Assembly: GCF_031326345.1 (NCBI RefSeq)
Contig: NZ_CP133671.1
Span: 6,029,001 to 6,093,000, forward strand
From: Aureispira sp. CCB-E
GTDB taxonomy: Bacteria; Bacteroidota; Bacteroidia; Chitinophagales; Saprospiraceae
DNA: 64,000 nt
Direction: 5' to 3'
Under the pieces are notes generated by a model. That model was not told the DNA's origin, made no database searches, and was given only the letters and a program-made list of their open reading frames with translations. The translations under genes were made by a program, and so were the position numbers. Each line of letters opens with the position of its first letter. The stretch's first letter is position 1. Below are positions 7,670-16,145 of this stretch, piece by piece.

Positions 7670-9118
7670 CTAGTCTACATTATCGTGCAAAAAAGAGTTA
7701 TTATCCTTTACTTCAGGTTCATCATCGTCAGAAATTGTCCATTGAGACACATTCGAATCAGAAGAATGCTCAACATTATCTAGTGCAATACCTTTGCGGA
7801 GGTAAGCAGGTTGATTTTCAAGTTCATTCAACACTTCAGGATTATTTAGTTTTACGCTCAAATTTTTGAGACGTTGTCTACGTTCTTCCAAAGTTTCTGA
7901 TTTTTCGACAACTTTAGGTTCTTCTTTTTGGGTGTCAGGCTTTACAAATGGCTCTTTTTCGATAGAGTATTTAGGCTTGTCACTACTTTGTTTTTTTTTA
8001 CTAAAGTTAAATTCAATAGATCCATGATCCGAATCCAAATCTTTGTTAAAAAAAGATCCCGATGTTGATTTTTTGGTAGTTGGTTCGTCATCGTCCAAAG
8101 CCACGCGAACTTTCTTTTCGACAGGACGCTCTTCTCTTGCCGTCATTTTCTTGGCATCTTGACCTGTTTCAAAGCCTGTAGCAATTACAGTAACTGAAAT
8201 TTGTTCTCCCAAACTTTCGTCAAAACAGTTTCCCCAAATAAGGTCTGTTCCATACCCAGCCTCTTCTTGTACATATTCTGTAATTTCGAAAACCTCATCC
8301 ATGGTTACTTCCTTGGTACCAGAAGTAATATTTAACAAAATGTGTTGTGCTCCTTTGATGTCATTGTCTTCCAATAAAGGAGATTGCAAAGCAGCTTCTA
8401 CAGCACGAATAGCACGATCGTCGCCCTCTGTGGTTGCCGTACCCATTACCGCTACTCCAGAGTCACGCATAACAGTATTGACATCTTCAAAGTCAACGTT
8501 TACATAACCAGGTACTGTAATAATTTCGGCAATACCTTTGGCTGCTGTCATCAAGATATCATCTGCTTTAGAGAAAGCTTCGCTAAGGTTTAAATTGCCA
8601 TAAATTTTACGCAATTTATCATTAGAAATAACGATTAACGTATCAACATTTTTCTTCAATTCTGCCAAACCTTCCATGGCTTGTTTCATACGTCGACGCC
8701 CTTCAAAAGTAAAGGGTACAGTTACAATTCCTACGGTTAGGATATCCAATTCTTGAGCAGCTTTTGCGATGACGGGAGCCGCACCTGTTCCTGTTCCTCC
8801 CCCCATTCCTGCGGTTACAAACAACATTTTGGTACCATCACTAAAGTATTGCTTTACTTCATCCAAAGATTCGATACAAGACTCTCTACCAATACCCGGT
8901 TTAGAGCCTGCTCCACGACCTTCTGTAAGGGTAGGTCCCAACTGAATTTTGTTAACCACTGCACTAAGATTCATTGCTTGGTTATCGGTATTACAAATTG
9001 CAAAATCAACTCCTACGATTTTCTTCTCGTACATATAGTTGACTGCATTGCTACCACCACCACCAACACCAATTACTTTGATTATTGGGTTTGAATCATC
9101 TGGTATATCGAATTTCAT
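7670..9118 (-). CDS. ftsZ: Cell division GTPase FtsZ
   Basis: A 482-residue tubulin homologue that polymerises into the Z ring. The GTP-binding region shows GVGGGGSNAVN near residue 17 and the tubulin signature GGGTGTGAAPVIA near 106, with the T7 loop NVDFEDVNTVM, which supplies the catalytic Asp. After residue 320 follows an acidic, Lys-rich linker, then the conserved FtsA-binding type peptide PAYLRKGIAL and the Bacteroidota-type tail ending NSFLHDNVD. It is the last dcw gene. It is separated from ftsA by 329 bp containing its own promoter-like element and a structured leader. AAAGGAAA precedes the ATG. Confidence 0.98.
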   Translation of the reverse strand: MKFDIPDDSNPIIKVIGVGGGGSNAVNYMYEKKIVGVDFAICNTDNQAMNLSAVVNKIQLGPTLTEGRGAGSKPGIGRESCIESLDEVKQYFSDGTKMLFVTAGMGGGTGTGAAPVIAKAAQELDILTVGIVTVPFTFEGRRRMKQAMEGLAELKKNVDTLIVISNDKLRKIYGNLNLSEAFSKADDILMTAAKGIAEIITVPGYVNVDFEDVNTVMRDSGVAVMGTATTEGDDRAIRAVEAALQSPLLEDNDIKGAQHILLNITSGTKEVTMDEVFEITEYVQEEAGYGTDLIWGNCFDESLGEQISVTVIATGFETGQDAKKMTAREERPVEKKVRVALDDDEPTTKKSTSGSFFNKDLDSDHGSIEFNFSKKKQSSDKPKYSIEKEPFVKPDTQKEEPKVVEKSETLEERRQRLKNLSVKLNNPEVLNELENQPAYLRKGIALDNVEHSSDSNVSQWTISDDDEPEVKDNNSFLHDNVD

Positions 9119-9143
9119 ACTATTTCCTTTATGTTACAAGTTC

Positions 9144-9183
9144 GAGGGCTTCCGCCAAATACGGATCATGGGGACAAACCCTC
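9144..9183 (-). promoter_or_regulatory. Hairpin in ftsZ 5' leader
   Basis: On the minus strand GAGGG (9183-9179) pairs with CCCTC (9148-9144), enclosing a second short stem TCCG / CGGA (9165-9162 / 9154-9151). It sits about 25-65 bases before the ftsZ ATG, downstream of the promoter-like element at 9299-9330, so it would be in the transcript leader. Confidence 0.35.
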
Positions 9184-9298
9184 TCCGCTTTTAATTTCTT
9201 TTAACAATTTATTGAATAACTAGTTTTGCCAAGCAATAAAATGTCATTCAACAACCATTAAATAAGGCTATTTTTGATTATTACAAACTAGCCAACTA

Positions 9299-9330
9299 CA
9301 AATATAAAAATTCTTTGACAGAATTTTCAA
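9299..9330 (-). promoter_or_regulatory. Candidate ftsZ promoter (Bacteroidota type)
   Basis: On the minus strand TTG (9330-9328), 21 bases, then TATATTTG (9306-9299), a perfect match to the Bacteroidota -7 element TAnnTTTG with a suitably spaced -33 TTG. Predicted start near 9292 gives a leader of about 175 nt before ftsZ. Confidence 0.55.
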
Positions 9331-9447
9331 TTAAAGAATCAAGAATTCTTATAGACATTACCATGAATTAACCTCTAAGCTCAGAAAATAGCTTTTTAGA
9401 ACCTTTTTCTAACGGCGTTTCGTGATAATGTCTTTTAAACAATCGAT

Positions 9448-10761
9448 TTAAAGGTCCCCGTCTGGTTCTGCTTCAAACCATTCTTTGGTACGTTTGAAGA
9501 TTTTTTCATACCACTTGTTCCCTTCCTCTATTTCAACAGTTTGTTTGCTGTGTGTAGCAGGAACCGCATTAGAACTGTAGTTTGAATCGGCTTCGTATTG
9601 ACGACCTCTTTGTAATTCTTCAAATCCATTTAGAATCAAGCCGATGCTTGTTGCATAAATTGGGCTTGTAATTTCTTTGTCATATCCATGTGCCAAATGC
9701 TCTGTAGGGATTCCCATACGAGCAGACATTCCTGTGTGCAACTCTACCAAATCCGTGATATTGCGCAACAAGGCACCACCCCCTGTCAAAACAATTCCAC
9801 CAATCAACTTACGCTCGTACCCTGAACGACGAATTTCCCAATAAATCAAATCCAAAATTTCTTCCACACGTGCTTGAATAATGCGTGCCAAGTTAATTTC
9901 AGAGATTTCTTTGTGCGAACGTCCTCTTAGACCAGGAATCGTAATAATTCTATTTTCAGTCAAGGCATTGGCCATAGCAGCACCAAATTTCACTTTCAAC
10001 TTCTCGGCTTGTTGCCCCATAACGTTACACCCCTCTTTAATATCTTTGGTAATGATATTTCCTCCCAAAGGCACTACAGCAGTATGGCGGATGATTCCCT
10101 CATGGAAAATCGCTAAGTCGGTTGTTCCTCCTCCTATATCAACCAAAGCAACCCCCGCTTCCATTTCTTCTGCGCTTAACACAGAAGCAGAAGAAGCAAT
10201 TGGTTCCAATGCCAAAGATGCCATTTCTAGACCTGCTTTCTGAACACATTTAGCAATGTTCTTTGTAGCTGTAGTTTGCCCAGTAATAATATGGAAATTT
10301 GCTTCCAAACGAATTCCTGACATACCAATAGGGTCCACAATACCTTGCTCGTTGTCTACGATATATTCTTGAGGGATTACGTGAATGATTTTATCACCTG
10401 GAGGCAAGACCAACTTGTACATATCCGAGATCAAATCATCTATATCATCTTGCGAAATTTCATCGTGCAAACTGTGTCTTGTCAAGATACCTCTATGCTG
10501 AAGACTCTTGATGTGTTGTCCAGCTATACCGACATTTACCACACCTATTTCGACACCTGAGCGACGCTCTGCTTCTGCTATAGCATCTGAAATCGCCTTT
10601 ACTGTTTTTTCAATATTAGATACAACACCTCTTAGAACACCCACTGATTCTACTTTACCAGTTCCCAATATTTCTAATTTTCCGTGCTTATCCTTGCGCC
10701 CTACCATAGCGCAAATCTTTGTAGTTCCGATGTCTAAAGCGACAACAATTTGGTTTTCCAT
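9448..10761 (-). CDS. ftsA: Cell division actin-like protein FtsA
   Basis: A 437-residue actin-fold ATPase that tethers FtsZ to the membrane. The phosphate-1 motif VALDIGTTKICAMVG opens the protein, phosphate-2 is ALVDIGGGTTDLAIF near residue 205 and the adenosine motif is IVLTGGGALLRNI near 325. A charged C-terminal helix (KIFKRTKEWFE) is the expected membrane-targeting amphipathic helix. ATG at 10761 is chosen; the longer frame would start with TTG at 10773 and add MRII. It lies between ftsQ and ftsZ but with wide gaps on both sides (410 and 329 bp), so it may be transcribed partly on its own. Confidence 0.97.
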   Translation of the reverse strand: MENQIVVALDIGTTKICAMVGRKDKHGKLEILGTGKVESVGVLRGVVSNIEKTVKAISDAIAEAERRSGVEIGVVNVGIAGQHIKSLQHRGILTRHSLHDEISQDDIDDLISDMYKLVLPPGDKIIHVIPQEYIVDNEQGIVDPIGMSGIRLEANFHIITGQTTATKNIAKCVQKAGLEMASLALEPIASSASVLSAEEMEAGVALVDIGGGTTDLAIFHEGIIRHTAVVPLGGNIITKDIKEGCNVMGQQAEKLKVKFGAAMANALTENRIITIPGLRGRSHKEISEINLARIIQARVEEILDLIYWEIRRSGYERKLIGGIVLTGGGALLRNITDLVELHTGMSARMGIPTEHLAHGYDKEITSPIYATSIGLILNGFEELQRGRQYEADSNYSSNAVPATHSKQTVEIEEGNKWYEKIFKRTKEWFEAEPDGDL

Positions 10762-10907
10762 AATAATCCGCAATTTATTTAATTCTTTATGTTATAGTTT
10801 ATAGCTTACTAACTTAGTCCATAAATGAAGAACGACTATATTCATACTAATTGGGTAATTTATTGATACAGTATGTTTTTAGTTCCCATTACTAGTAAGA
10901 ATATCTT

Positions 10908-10963
10908 GTGTAGTTGATAAAACATGAAAATGTATTTCACATTTAGCTAACAATCAACTACAC
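10908..10963 (-). promoter_or_regulatory. Perfect inverted repeat with nested hairpins in ftsA leader
   Basis: GTGTAGTTGAT (10908-10918) and ATCAACTACAC (10953-10963) form a perfect 11-bp stem. The 34-base loop can itself fold as ACAT-GAAA-ATGT (plus strand 10923-10934) or, alternatively, AAATGT/ACATTT on the minus strand. It lies 150-200 bp upstream of the ftsA ATG in the 410-bp ftsQ-ftsA gap, which has no gene. It could be a leader structure, a protein binding palindrome or a processing site. Confidence 0.45.
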
Positions 10964-11114
10964 AGCACTTACAAAGTAATTTAATACGACTATTGAACTA
11001 TAGTAAGCTATTGATAGTAGTTTGCTTATTCTTTATCCTTTTGATTCAAGGTCAAAACCTTTCGCTAAAACTAAAAAATTAGCAAACTAAATTGATGTTA
11101 TTAACTAGTTGATT

Positions 11115-11148
11115 CCTAAAGGCAATTAATTCGTGCAATTCCCTTAGG
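11115..11148 (-). terminator. Hairpin just downstream of ftsQ
   Basis: CCTAA-GG-AATT (11115-11127) pairs with AATT-CC-TTAGG (11137-11148), about 11 bp with one mismatch and one bulge, loop of 9. It starts 24 bp after the ftsQ stop. No U-run follows on the minus strand, so it is either a weak attenuator or an RNA processing/stability element between ftsQ and ftsA. Confidence 0.4.
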
Positions 11149-11171
11149 TTCTTTTATCTCTTGTTGTTTAA

Positions 11172-11966
11172 CTAACGTTTCTTGGCAACTACTTGCCCCT
11201 TGAAAGCCAAGTTGATGCTCTTGTATTTGTTCCATCCTTCTACAGGCAATCCATCTTGATAAAAAACCTCTAAACGATGAAATTTGTCTTCAATATCTTC
11301 ATTAGGAGCCCCAAATTTTATTTCATGGTCACCTAATTTTGGTATTAAGGTTGCTTCTCCACTGTGATCAATATGGATTTGCTCCAATTGTGCCTTCCAA
11401 AAGTCATTGCCATTGATAAATTTGATTAACTCAAACACCCGATTTAACCGATGATGAGGAATATTCAAATAATTATCATTATAATGACCAATTTTTCCTG
11501 TTACAACCATTACTCTAGCAGTAAACTTAGGAGATGTCCGAACACGCTCTCCATCTTCATCCAAATAATAGCTTGGATCTTCTTCATCCATAATTCGAGC
11601 AATTGGAATCCGTTGTTCAACTGTAATATGAACTTTGTTTAGAGCATCAATATAAACATCGGCATCTTTGATAAAAATATCCGATTCCAAGACCTCTTCT
11701 ATTTCCTTTAGATCAATCAACTCCAAGGGTTGTCCAACTATTGCATGCCTAAATTCTCTGAATAAAATTTCCGTCACATCACGCTCTCTAACAAATTTAT
11801 TTTGAGCGTCATTTTTAATAATTTTAATGGTCAGATCATCCTCTCCAATTACACTTTTCTTGCGGTATTGAACCGCTGCAATGACCAATAACAAAATAGC
11901 AACAGCCCCTACTATCAATGATAGTCGCTTTATAATCCAAGACATTCTTTTGGGGTGCACTTCCAT
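11172..11966 (-). CDS. ftsQ: Cell division protein FtsQ (DivIB)
   Basis: A 264-residue bitopic membrane protein linking the FtsL-containing subcomplex to the divisome. A short cytoplasmic start (MEVHPKRMSWIIKRL) is followed by one membrane helix (residues 14-35) and a periplasmic POTRA-like domain (LTIKIIKN...FVRERDVTEILF) with the FtsQ pattern VYIDALNKVHITVEQRIPIARI, typical of Bacteroidota FtsQ. Position between murC and ftsA supports the call. It is 120 bp downstream of the ftsA-distal side neighbour murC... that is, murC ends at 12087 upstream in transcription. Confidence 0.92.
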   Translation of the reverse strand: MEVHPKRMSWIIKRLSLIVGAVAILLLVIAAVQYRKKSVIGEDDLTIKIIKNDAQNKFVRERDVTEILFREFRHAIVGQPLELIDLKEIEEVLESDIFIKDADVYIDALNKVHITVEQRIPIARIMDEEDPSYYLDEDGERVRTSPKFTARVMVVTGKIGHYNDNYLNIPHHRLNRVFELIKFINGNDFWKAQLEQIHIDHSGEATLIPKLGDHEIKFGAPNEDIEDKFHRLEVFYQDGLPVEGWNKYKSINLAFKGQVVAKKR

Positions 11967-12086
11967 AATTTGTCATTCTAAATTATCGCCCAACTGAGCT
12001 AATTAATTAATATAATTTCTTAAAACCTATGAATACTATATAATATGTCACATACAACTAAAAAGTTCCAAGACAAGGTGTTTTTA

Positions 12087-13445
12087 TTAAGATTTCTTTA
12101 ACATTTTAACAATATTAGGTACCAAAGCACCAATATCACCAGCTCCTAAGGTCATCAAAACTTCTAAATCTCTCGTTTTTAGTTCTTCCAACAAAGCTTC
12201 TTTTGAAATCAAAACTTTGCGACTCCGTTTCATTTTATCAAAAATAATTGCTGAACTTACCCCCTCTATTGGTAATTCTCTAGCGGGATAAATATCCAAC
12301 AAAATCACTTCATCTAAATCATCCAAAGCTTTCGCAAATCCCTCTGCAAAATCCTTTGTTCTAGAAAACAAGTGTGGCTGAAACACTCCTGTTATTTTCC
12401 GATTAGGATACAAGGTTTTTGCAGCTTTAATAGCTGCTTTAAGCTCCTCAGGATGATGTGCATAATCATCAATATAAACCTGTGTTGCTTCATTCAACAT
12501 AAATTCAAACCGACGCTTGATGCCTTTAAAAGAAAGCAAAGCCGCCCGAATATCATCTGCCGTACATCCCAAATACCTTGCTATCGCAATGGCTGCTGTA
12601 GCATTCAATACATTATGATAACCAGGCAAAGTAAACTTCAAGTTTTTAATAATGTCTGTTCCTTGTTCCCAGTCAAAGACAAAATAAGGTGCTTCTGCTC
12701 GAATATTGGTCGCACGAATACTTCCCGCTTCTATTCCATAAGCATTCAATCTTATATCTTCGTTATGATGCTGTGCCAACGGCAAATCGTACTTATGATA
12801 TAATTGACCTTGTACCTGCTGGACATAATCGTAAAATGTTCGATGCATTGACGCCTGATCTCCGTAAATATCCAAGTGATCTGCATCCATAGAAGTAACA
12901 ATTGCCAATTCTGGATACAAGTGTAAAAAGGAACGATCAAACTCATCTGCTTCCATCACAACCCATTCTGATTCACCTGCTACAAAATTCGATTCAAAGT
13001 TGGCTGCAATTCCTCCCAAGAATGCCGTACAATCAACACCACAACTACGCAACACATGTGTCAAGATAGCACTCGTCGTGGTCTTTCCATGTGTCCCAGC
13101 AACACCAATTGTCTTTCTATTTTTAGAAATCAGCCCTAAAACCTCTGCTCGTTTTTTTACAACAAAGTTGTGCTCCCAAAAATAGTTCAGTTCTTGATGT
13201 GTTTTTGGAATAGCTGGCGTATAAACTACTAAATCGATACCTTTGGGAATTTGTGTTACATCATCTTCATAATGTATCTTCATTCCTTCTGTCTCCAAGT
13301 TTTTAGTAAGAACTGTTTCTACTCTGTCGTACCCAAATATTTCTATTCCCAAGCTATTGAAATAACGTGCCAAAGCACTCATTCCAATTCCTCCAATGCC
13401 TACAAAATAGATTTTTTTAAGTCCGTCTAATTTCATTTCTTTCAT
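12087..13445 (-). CDS. murC: UDP-N-acetylmuramate--L-alanine ligase MurC
   Basis: A Mur ligase that adds L-Ala to UDP-MurNAc in the cytoplasm. The N-terminal Rossmann motif FVGIGGIGMSALA, the ATP-binding GVAGTHGKTTTSA, the MEADEFDRSFL acidic site, the HLDIYGD segment and the C-terminal DDYAHHPEEL and FQPHLFSR motifs are all in order. I use the ATG at 13445 (452 residues); the frame extends upstream to a TTG at 13463 that would add six residues, and another ATG lies at 13436. It follows ftsW directly (35-bp gap), at the place where murG is normally found between the two. Confidence 0.97.
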   Translation of the reverse strand: MKEMKLDGLKKIYFVGIGGIGMSALARYFNSLGIEIFGYDRVETVLTKNLETEGMKIHYEDDVTQIPKGIDLVVYTPAIPKTHQELNYFWEHNFVVKKRAEVLGLISKNRKTIGVAGTHGKTTTSAILTHVLRSCGVDCTAFLGGIAANFESNFVAGESEWVVMEADEFDRSFLHLYPELAIVTSMDADHLDIYGDQASMHRTFYDYVQQVQGQLYHKYDLPLAQHHNEDIRLNAYGIEAGSIRATNIRAEAPYFVFDWEQGTDIIKNLKFTLPGYHNVLNATAAIAIARYLGCTADDIRAALLSFKGIKRRFEFMLNEATQVYIDDYAHHPEELKAAIKAAKTLYPNRKITGVFQPHLFSRTKDFAEGFAKALDDLDEVILLDIYPARELPIEGVSSAIIFDKMKRSRKVLISKEALLEELKTRDLEVLMTLGAGDIGALVPNIVKMLKKS

Positions 13446-13480
13446 ATTGACTGTTATCCACAAAGTAATGCTCCAAACAA

Positions 13481-14656
13481 TTAACTATCCAAAGCTACTT
13501 GGTTATCTCCACTTTTTCCGCCCTCACCAACACTCGTTTCTATATACTTGCTTACACTTAGTATGATTCCTAAAGAAATCCCTGTAAATAAAAGTGACGT
13601 TCCTCCCATGCTCACAAAAGGCAATGTCAAACCAGTTACGGGCAATAAATTTACATTAACAGCCATATGTACAAATGCTTGAATGACCAAACTAAAGCAC
13701 AATCCTAACGCCAACATTGCCCCAAATGCTTTGGGACTCCTAGTGACCAATCGAATACAACGTAGTAATAACGTAATGTACAAACCAATCATAATCATAG
13801 CTCCCATTGTGCCATACTCCTCTACAATAACGCAAAAAATATAGTCTGAATAAGAATGTGGCAAAAAATGCGCTTGTTGTGCATTTCCTGGACCTACACC
13901 CAAAAATCCACCTTGTGCTATCGCCATTTGAGCTTGTTCTACTTGGAATTGGTCTCCCGATGAACCCACCCAAAAATCTTGTAATCTTGTTATCCACGTA
14001 TTGACTCGAATAGAATCTGGAAAAAACTCTGACAACATGATTAAAATAGCAAATGCCCCAACTCCTAACATGACCAATGAAAATACATTTCTCATTTCTA
14101 CTCGCCCTATAAACATTAACAAAGCACAAGTAAAAAATAAAATCATAGCAGACGATAAATCCGATGGTGCAATCAATCCACAAACTAGTAGTACAGGAAT
14201 AATCAATTCTCCTAATGCTACTTCTTTCGTTTGCATCAGTGATAATGTTCTAGCAGTATACATAATCAAGGCAATCTTCGCAAAATCTGATGTTTGAAAC
14301 GTTACACCTATAAAAGGAATTCGTATCCAACGAGTAGCTTGATTAAAGGTTTCTCCGAGCAGCTGGGTATACACTAGCAATGGAACAGCTATAACTAACA
14401 AAATGACCGACAAACGCCCATATTTGACATAATTGACCATATGACAGATATAAATCAATACCATAGAAGCACATAATAAAATAATATGCTTTGCTAAGAA
14501 AGATTCTGTATTCATTCCTGTACGTAAAGCCAACGCTTCAGCAGAACTGTAAACTGTCAAAACAGAAAGTATCGCTAGCAATCCAATTACTAGCCATATA
14601 ACTTTATCTCCCTGCAATAGAGCACCTACTTTAGTTTGTATAAATTTTACGTCCAT
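13481..14656 (-). CDS. ftsW: Lipid II polymerase / septal SEDS protein FtsW
   Basis: A 391-residue polytopic SEDS glycosyltransferase that polymerises lipid II at the septum with FtsI. About ten membrane helices are visible. Family landmarks are the ATRWIRIPF motif with FQTSDFAKIAL, the GFLGVGPGNAQQAHFLPHSYSDYIFCVIVEEYG block with its conserved acidic residues, and the LPFVSMGGTSLLF motif near the C-terminus. Position between murD and murC in a dcw cluster favours FtsW over RodA. Downstream, murC follows after 35 bp without the expected murG. Confidence 0.95.
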   Translation of the reverse strand: MDVKFIQTKVGALLQGDKVIWLVIGLLAILSVLTVYSSAEALALRTGMNTESFLAKHIILLCASMVLIYICHMVNYVKYGRLSVILLVIAVPLLVYTQLLGETFNQATRWIRIPFIGVTFQTSDFAKIALIMYTARTLSLMQTKEVALGELIIPVLLVCGLIAPSDLSSAMILFFTCALLMFIGRVEMRNVFSLVMLGVGAFAILIMLSEFFPDSIRVNTWITRLQDFWVGSSGDQFQVEQAQMAIAQGGFLGVGPGNAQQAHFLPHSYSDYIFCVIVEEYGTMGAMIMIGLYITLLLRCIRLVTRSPKAFGAMLALGLCFSLVIQAFVHMAVNVNLLPVTGLTLPFVSMGGTSLLFTGISLGIILSVSKYIETSVGEGGKSGDNQVALDS

Positions 14657-14723
14657 TGTTATTCTTTATAATCTTGGTGCACAACTCAAACACAAGTGCT
14701 CTAGTTGTGTCTCCTTATATCTT

Positions 14724-16136
14724 TCAATCGTCTGACTTCCGATCAACAGGATTTTGCTTAAAATCAATGTTCAAACTAACCTGTATTCCTTCGGTCATTA
14801 TTTTGTGTTGTTGTCTCAACACAGCCTTAAATTTATTGCCTCGATCTATATAGTTTTTAAATAGATCAAAACTTGCGCAAGCTGGTGATAATAATACAGC
14901 ATCTCCAGATTCAGCATATAACGTAGCTATTTTTATAGCTTCCTCCACACTTCTAGCTTCTACAATAATCTCATGTTTTCCTTCAAACGCCTCTTGTATT
15001 CTAGTATTGTCCTTTCCCAAACAAACAATAGCCCGCACTTTTTCTTGAACCAAGTCCAATAAACGAGCATAATCATTTCCTTTATCTACTCCACCAGCAA
15101 TCCAAACAACTGGTTTAGTCATCGCCTCCAAGGCATAAAATACGGCATCTACATTCGTTGCTTTGCTATCGTTAATAAACTCTATCTCGTTTAGTGTAAT
15201 TACAGATTCTAAACGATGTGGCTCATTCTCGAAAGAAGAAAGCGCTTTTTTGATAGCAGCCTGCTCAACTCCCAGTTCATGCGCTGCCAAAACAGCACAT
15301 TGCATATTAAAATAGTTGTGTCTACCTTTTAATGCCAATGCTCCTTTAGGCATTTCAAAACCTATTTGGGGCACTCTAAACAGCTCCGAATCTTGCTCTA
15401 GAGCACGCATAGAGACTTCACATATCCCCGTTGTATTTCCATTATAAAAATGCGTCCATCCGTACTGAATATTCGCATCATCACTATTGTATATAAAAAC
15501 TTGTTCCGCCTCTTTATTCTGAACAATTCTAAATTTAGAGGCAATATATTTTTCTAACTGATATTCATAACGATCCAAATGATCTGGCGTAATATTCAAC
15601 AAAATTGCAATACGAGGATTAAACGTTGTCATATTGTCCAATTGAAAACTACTAACCTCTACCACGTAGTAAGCACGATCTTTTTCTGCAACTTGTTTGG
15701 CTAAACTAAATCCAATATTTCCTGCAATTCCAACATCAAAACCTGCTACCTCCAAAATATGATGCAACAATCTCGTTGTTGTCGTTTTCCCATTACTTCC
15801 TGTTATACCAACAATCGTAGCTTGAGTATAACGACTCGCAAATTCCAATTCATCAATCACTGGAATCGCCTTTGCTTTTAGCTGTTGAATTAAAGCAACA
15901 TGACCTGGAATTCCTGGGCTTTTAATCACTAAATTAGATTGTTCAAGAATCCGCTCTATACTATGCTTACCTTCTTCATACGCAATTTTTTTCTCTTCTA
16001 AAATTGCTCTATACTCTTCTGCGATTGTTCCCAATTCAGAAACAAACACATTAAAACCTTCTTTCTGAGCCAATATAGCTGCTCCAACACCACTCTCACC
16101 AGCCCCCAGTACCACTATGTTTTTATGATTGCTCAT
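14724..16136 (-). CDS. murD: UDP-N-acetylmuramoylalanine--D-glutamate ligase MurD
   Basis: A Mur ligase that adds D-Glu to UDP-MurNAc-L-Ala. Landmarks are the N-terminal VVLGAGESGVGAA, the ATP site GITGSNGKTTTTRL, the NITPDHLDRY segment, the PHRLESV loop, NDSKATNVDAV and the C-terminal LLSPACASFDLFKNY motif, all typical of MurD. The start is the ATG at 16136 (470 residues); the longer frame begins one codon upstream with TTG. It begins only 9 bp downstream of mraY, so the two are in one operon. Confidence 0.97.
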   Translation of the reverse strand: MSNHKNIVVLGAGESGVGAAILAQKEGFNVFVSELGTIAEEYRAILEEKKIAYEEGKHSIERILEQSNLVIKSPGIPGHVALIQQLKAKAIPVIDELEFASRYTQATIVGITGSNGKTTTTRLLHHILEVAGFDVGIAGNIGFSLAKQVAEKDRAYYVVEVSSFQLDNMTTFNPRIAILLNITPDHLDRYEYQLEKYIASKFRIVQNKEAEQVFIYNSDDANIQYGWTHFYNGNTTGICEVSMRALEQDSELFRVPQIGFEMPKGALALKGRHNYFNMQCAVLAAHELGVEQAAIKKALSSFENEPHRLESVITLNEIEFINDSKATNVDAVFYALEAMTKPVVWIAGGVDKGNDYARLLDLVQEKVRAIVCLGKDNTRIQEAFEGKHEIIVEARSVEEAIKIATLYAESGDAVLLSPACASFDLFKNYIDRGNKFKAVLRQQHKIMTEGIQVSLNIDFKQNPVDRKSDD

Positions 16137-16145
16137 CAATTGGTT

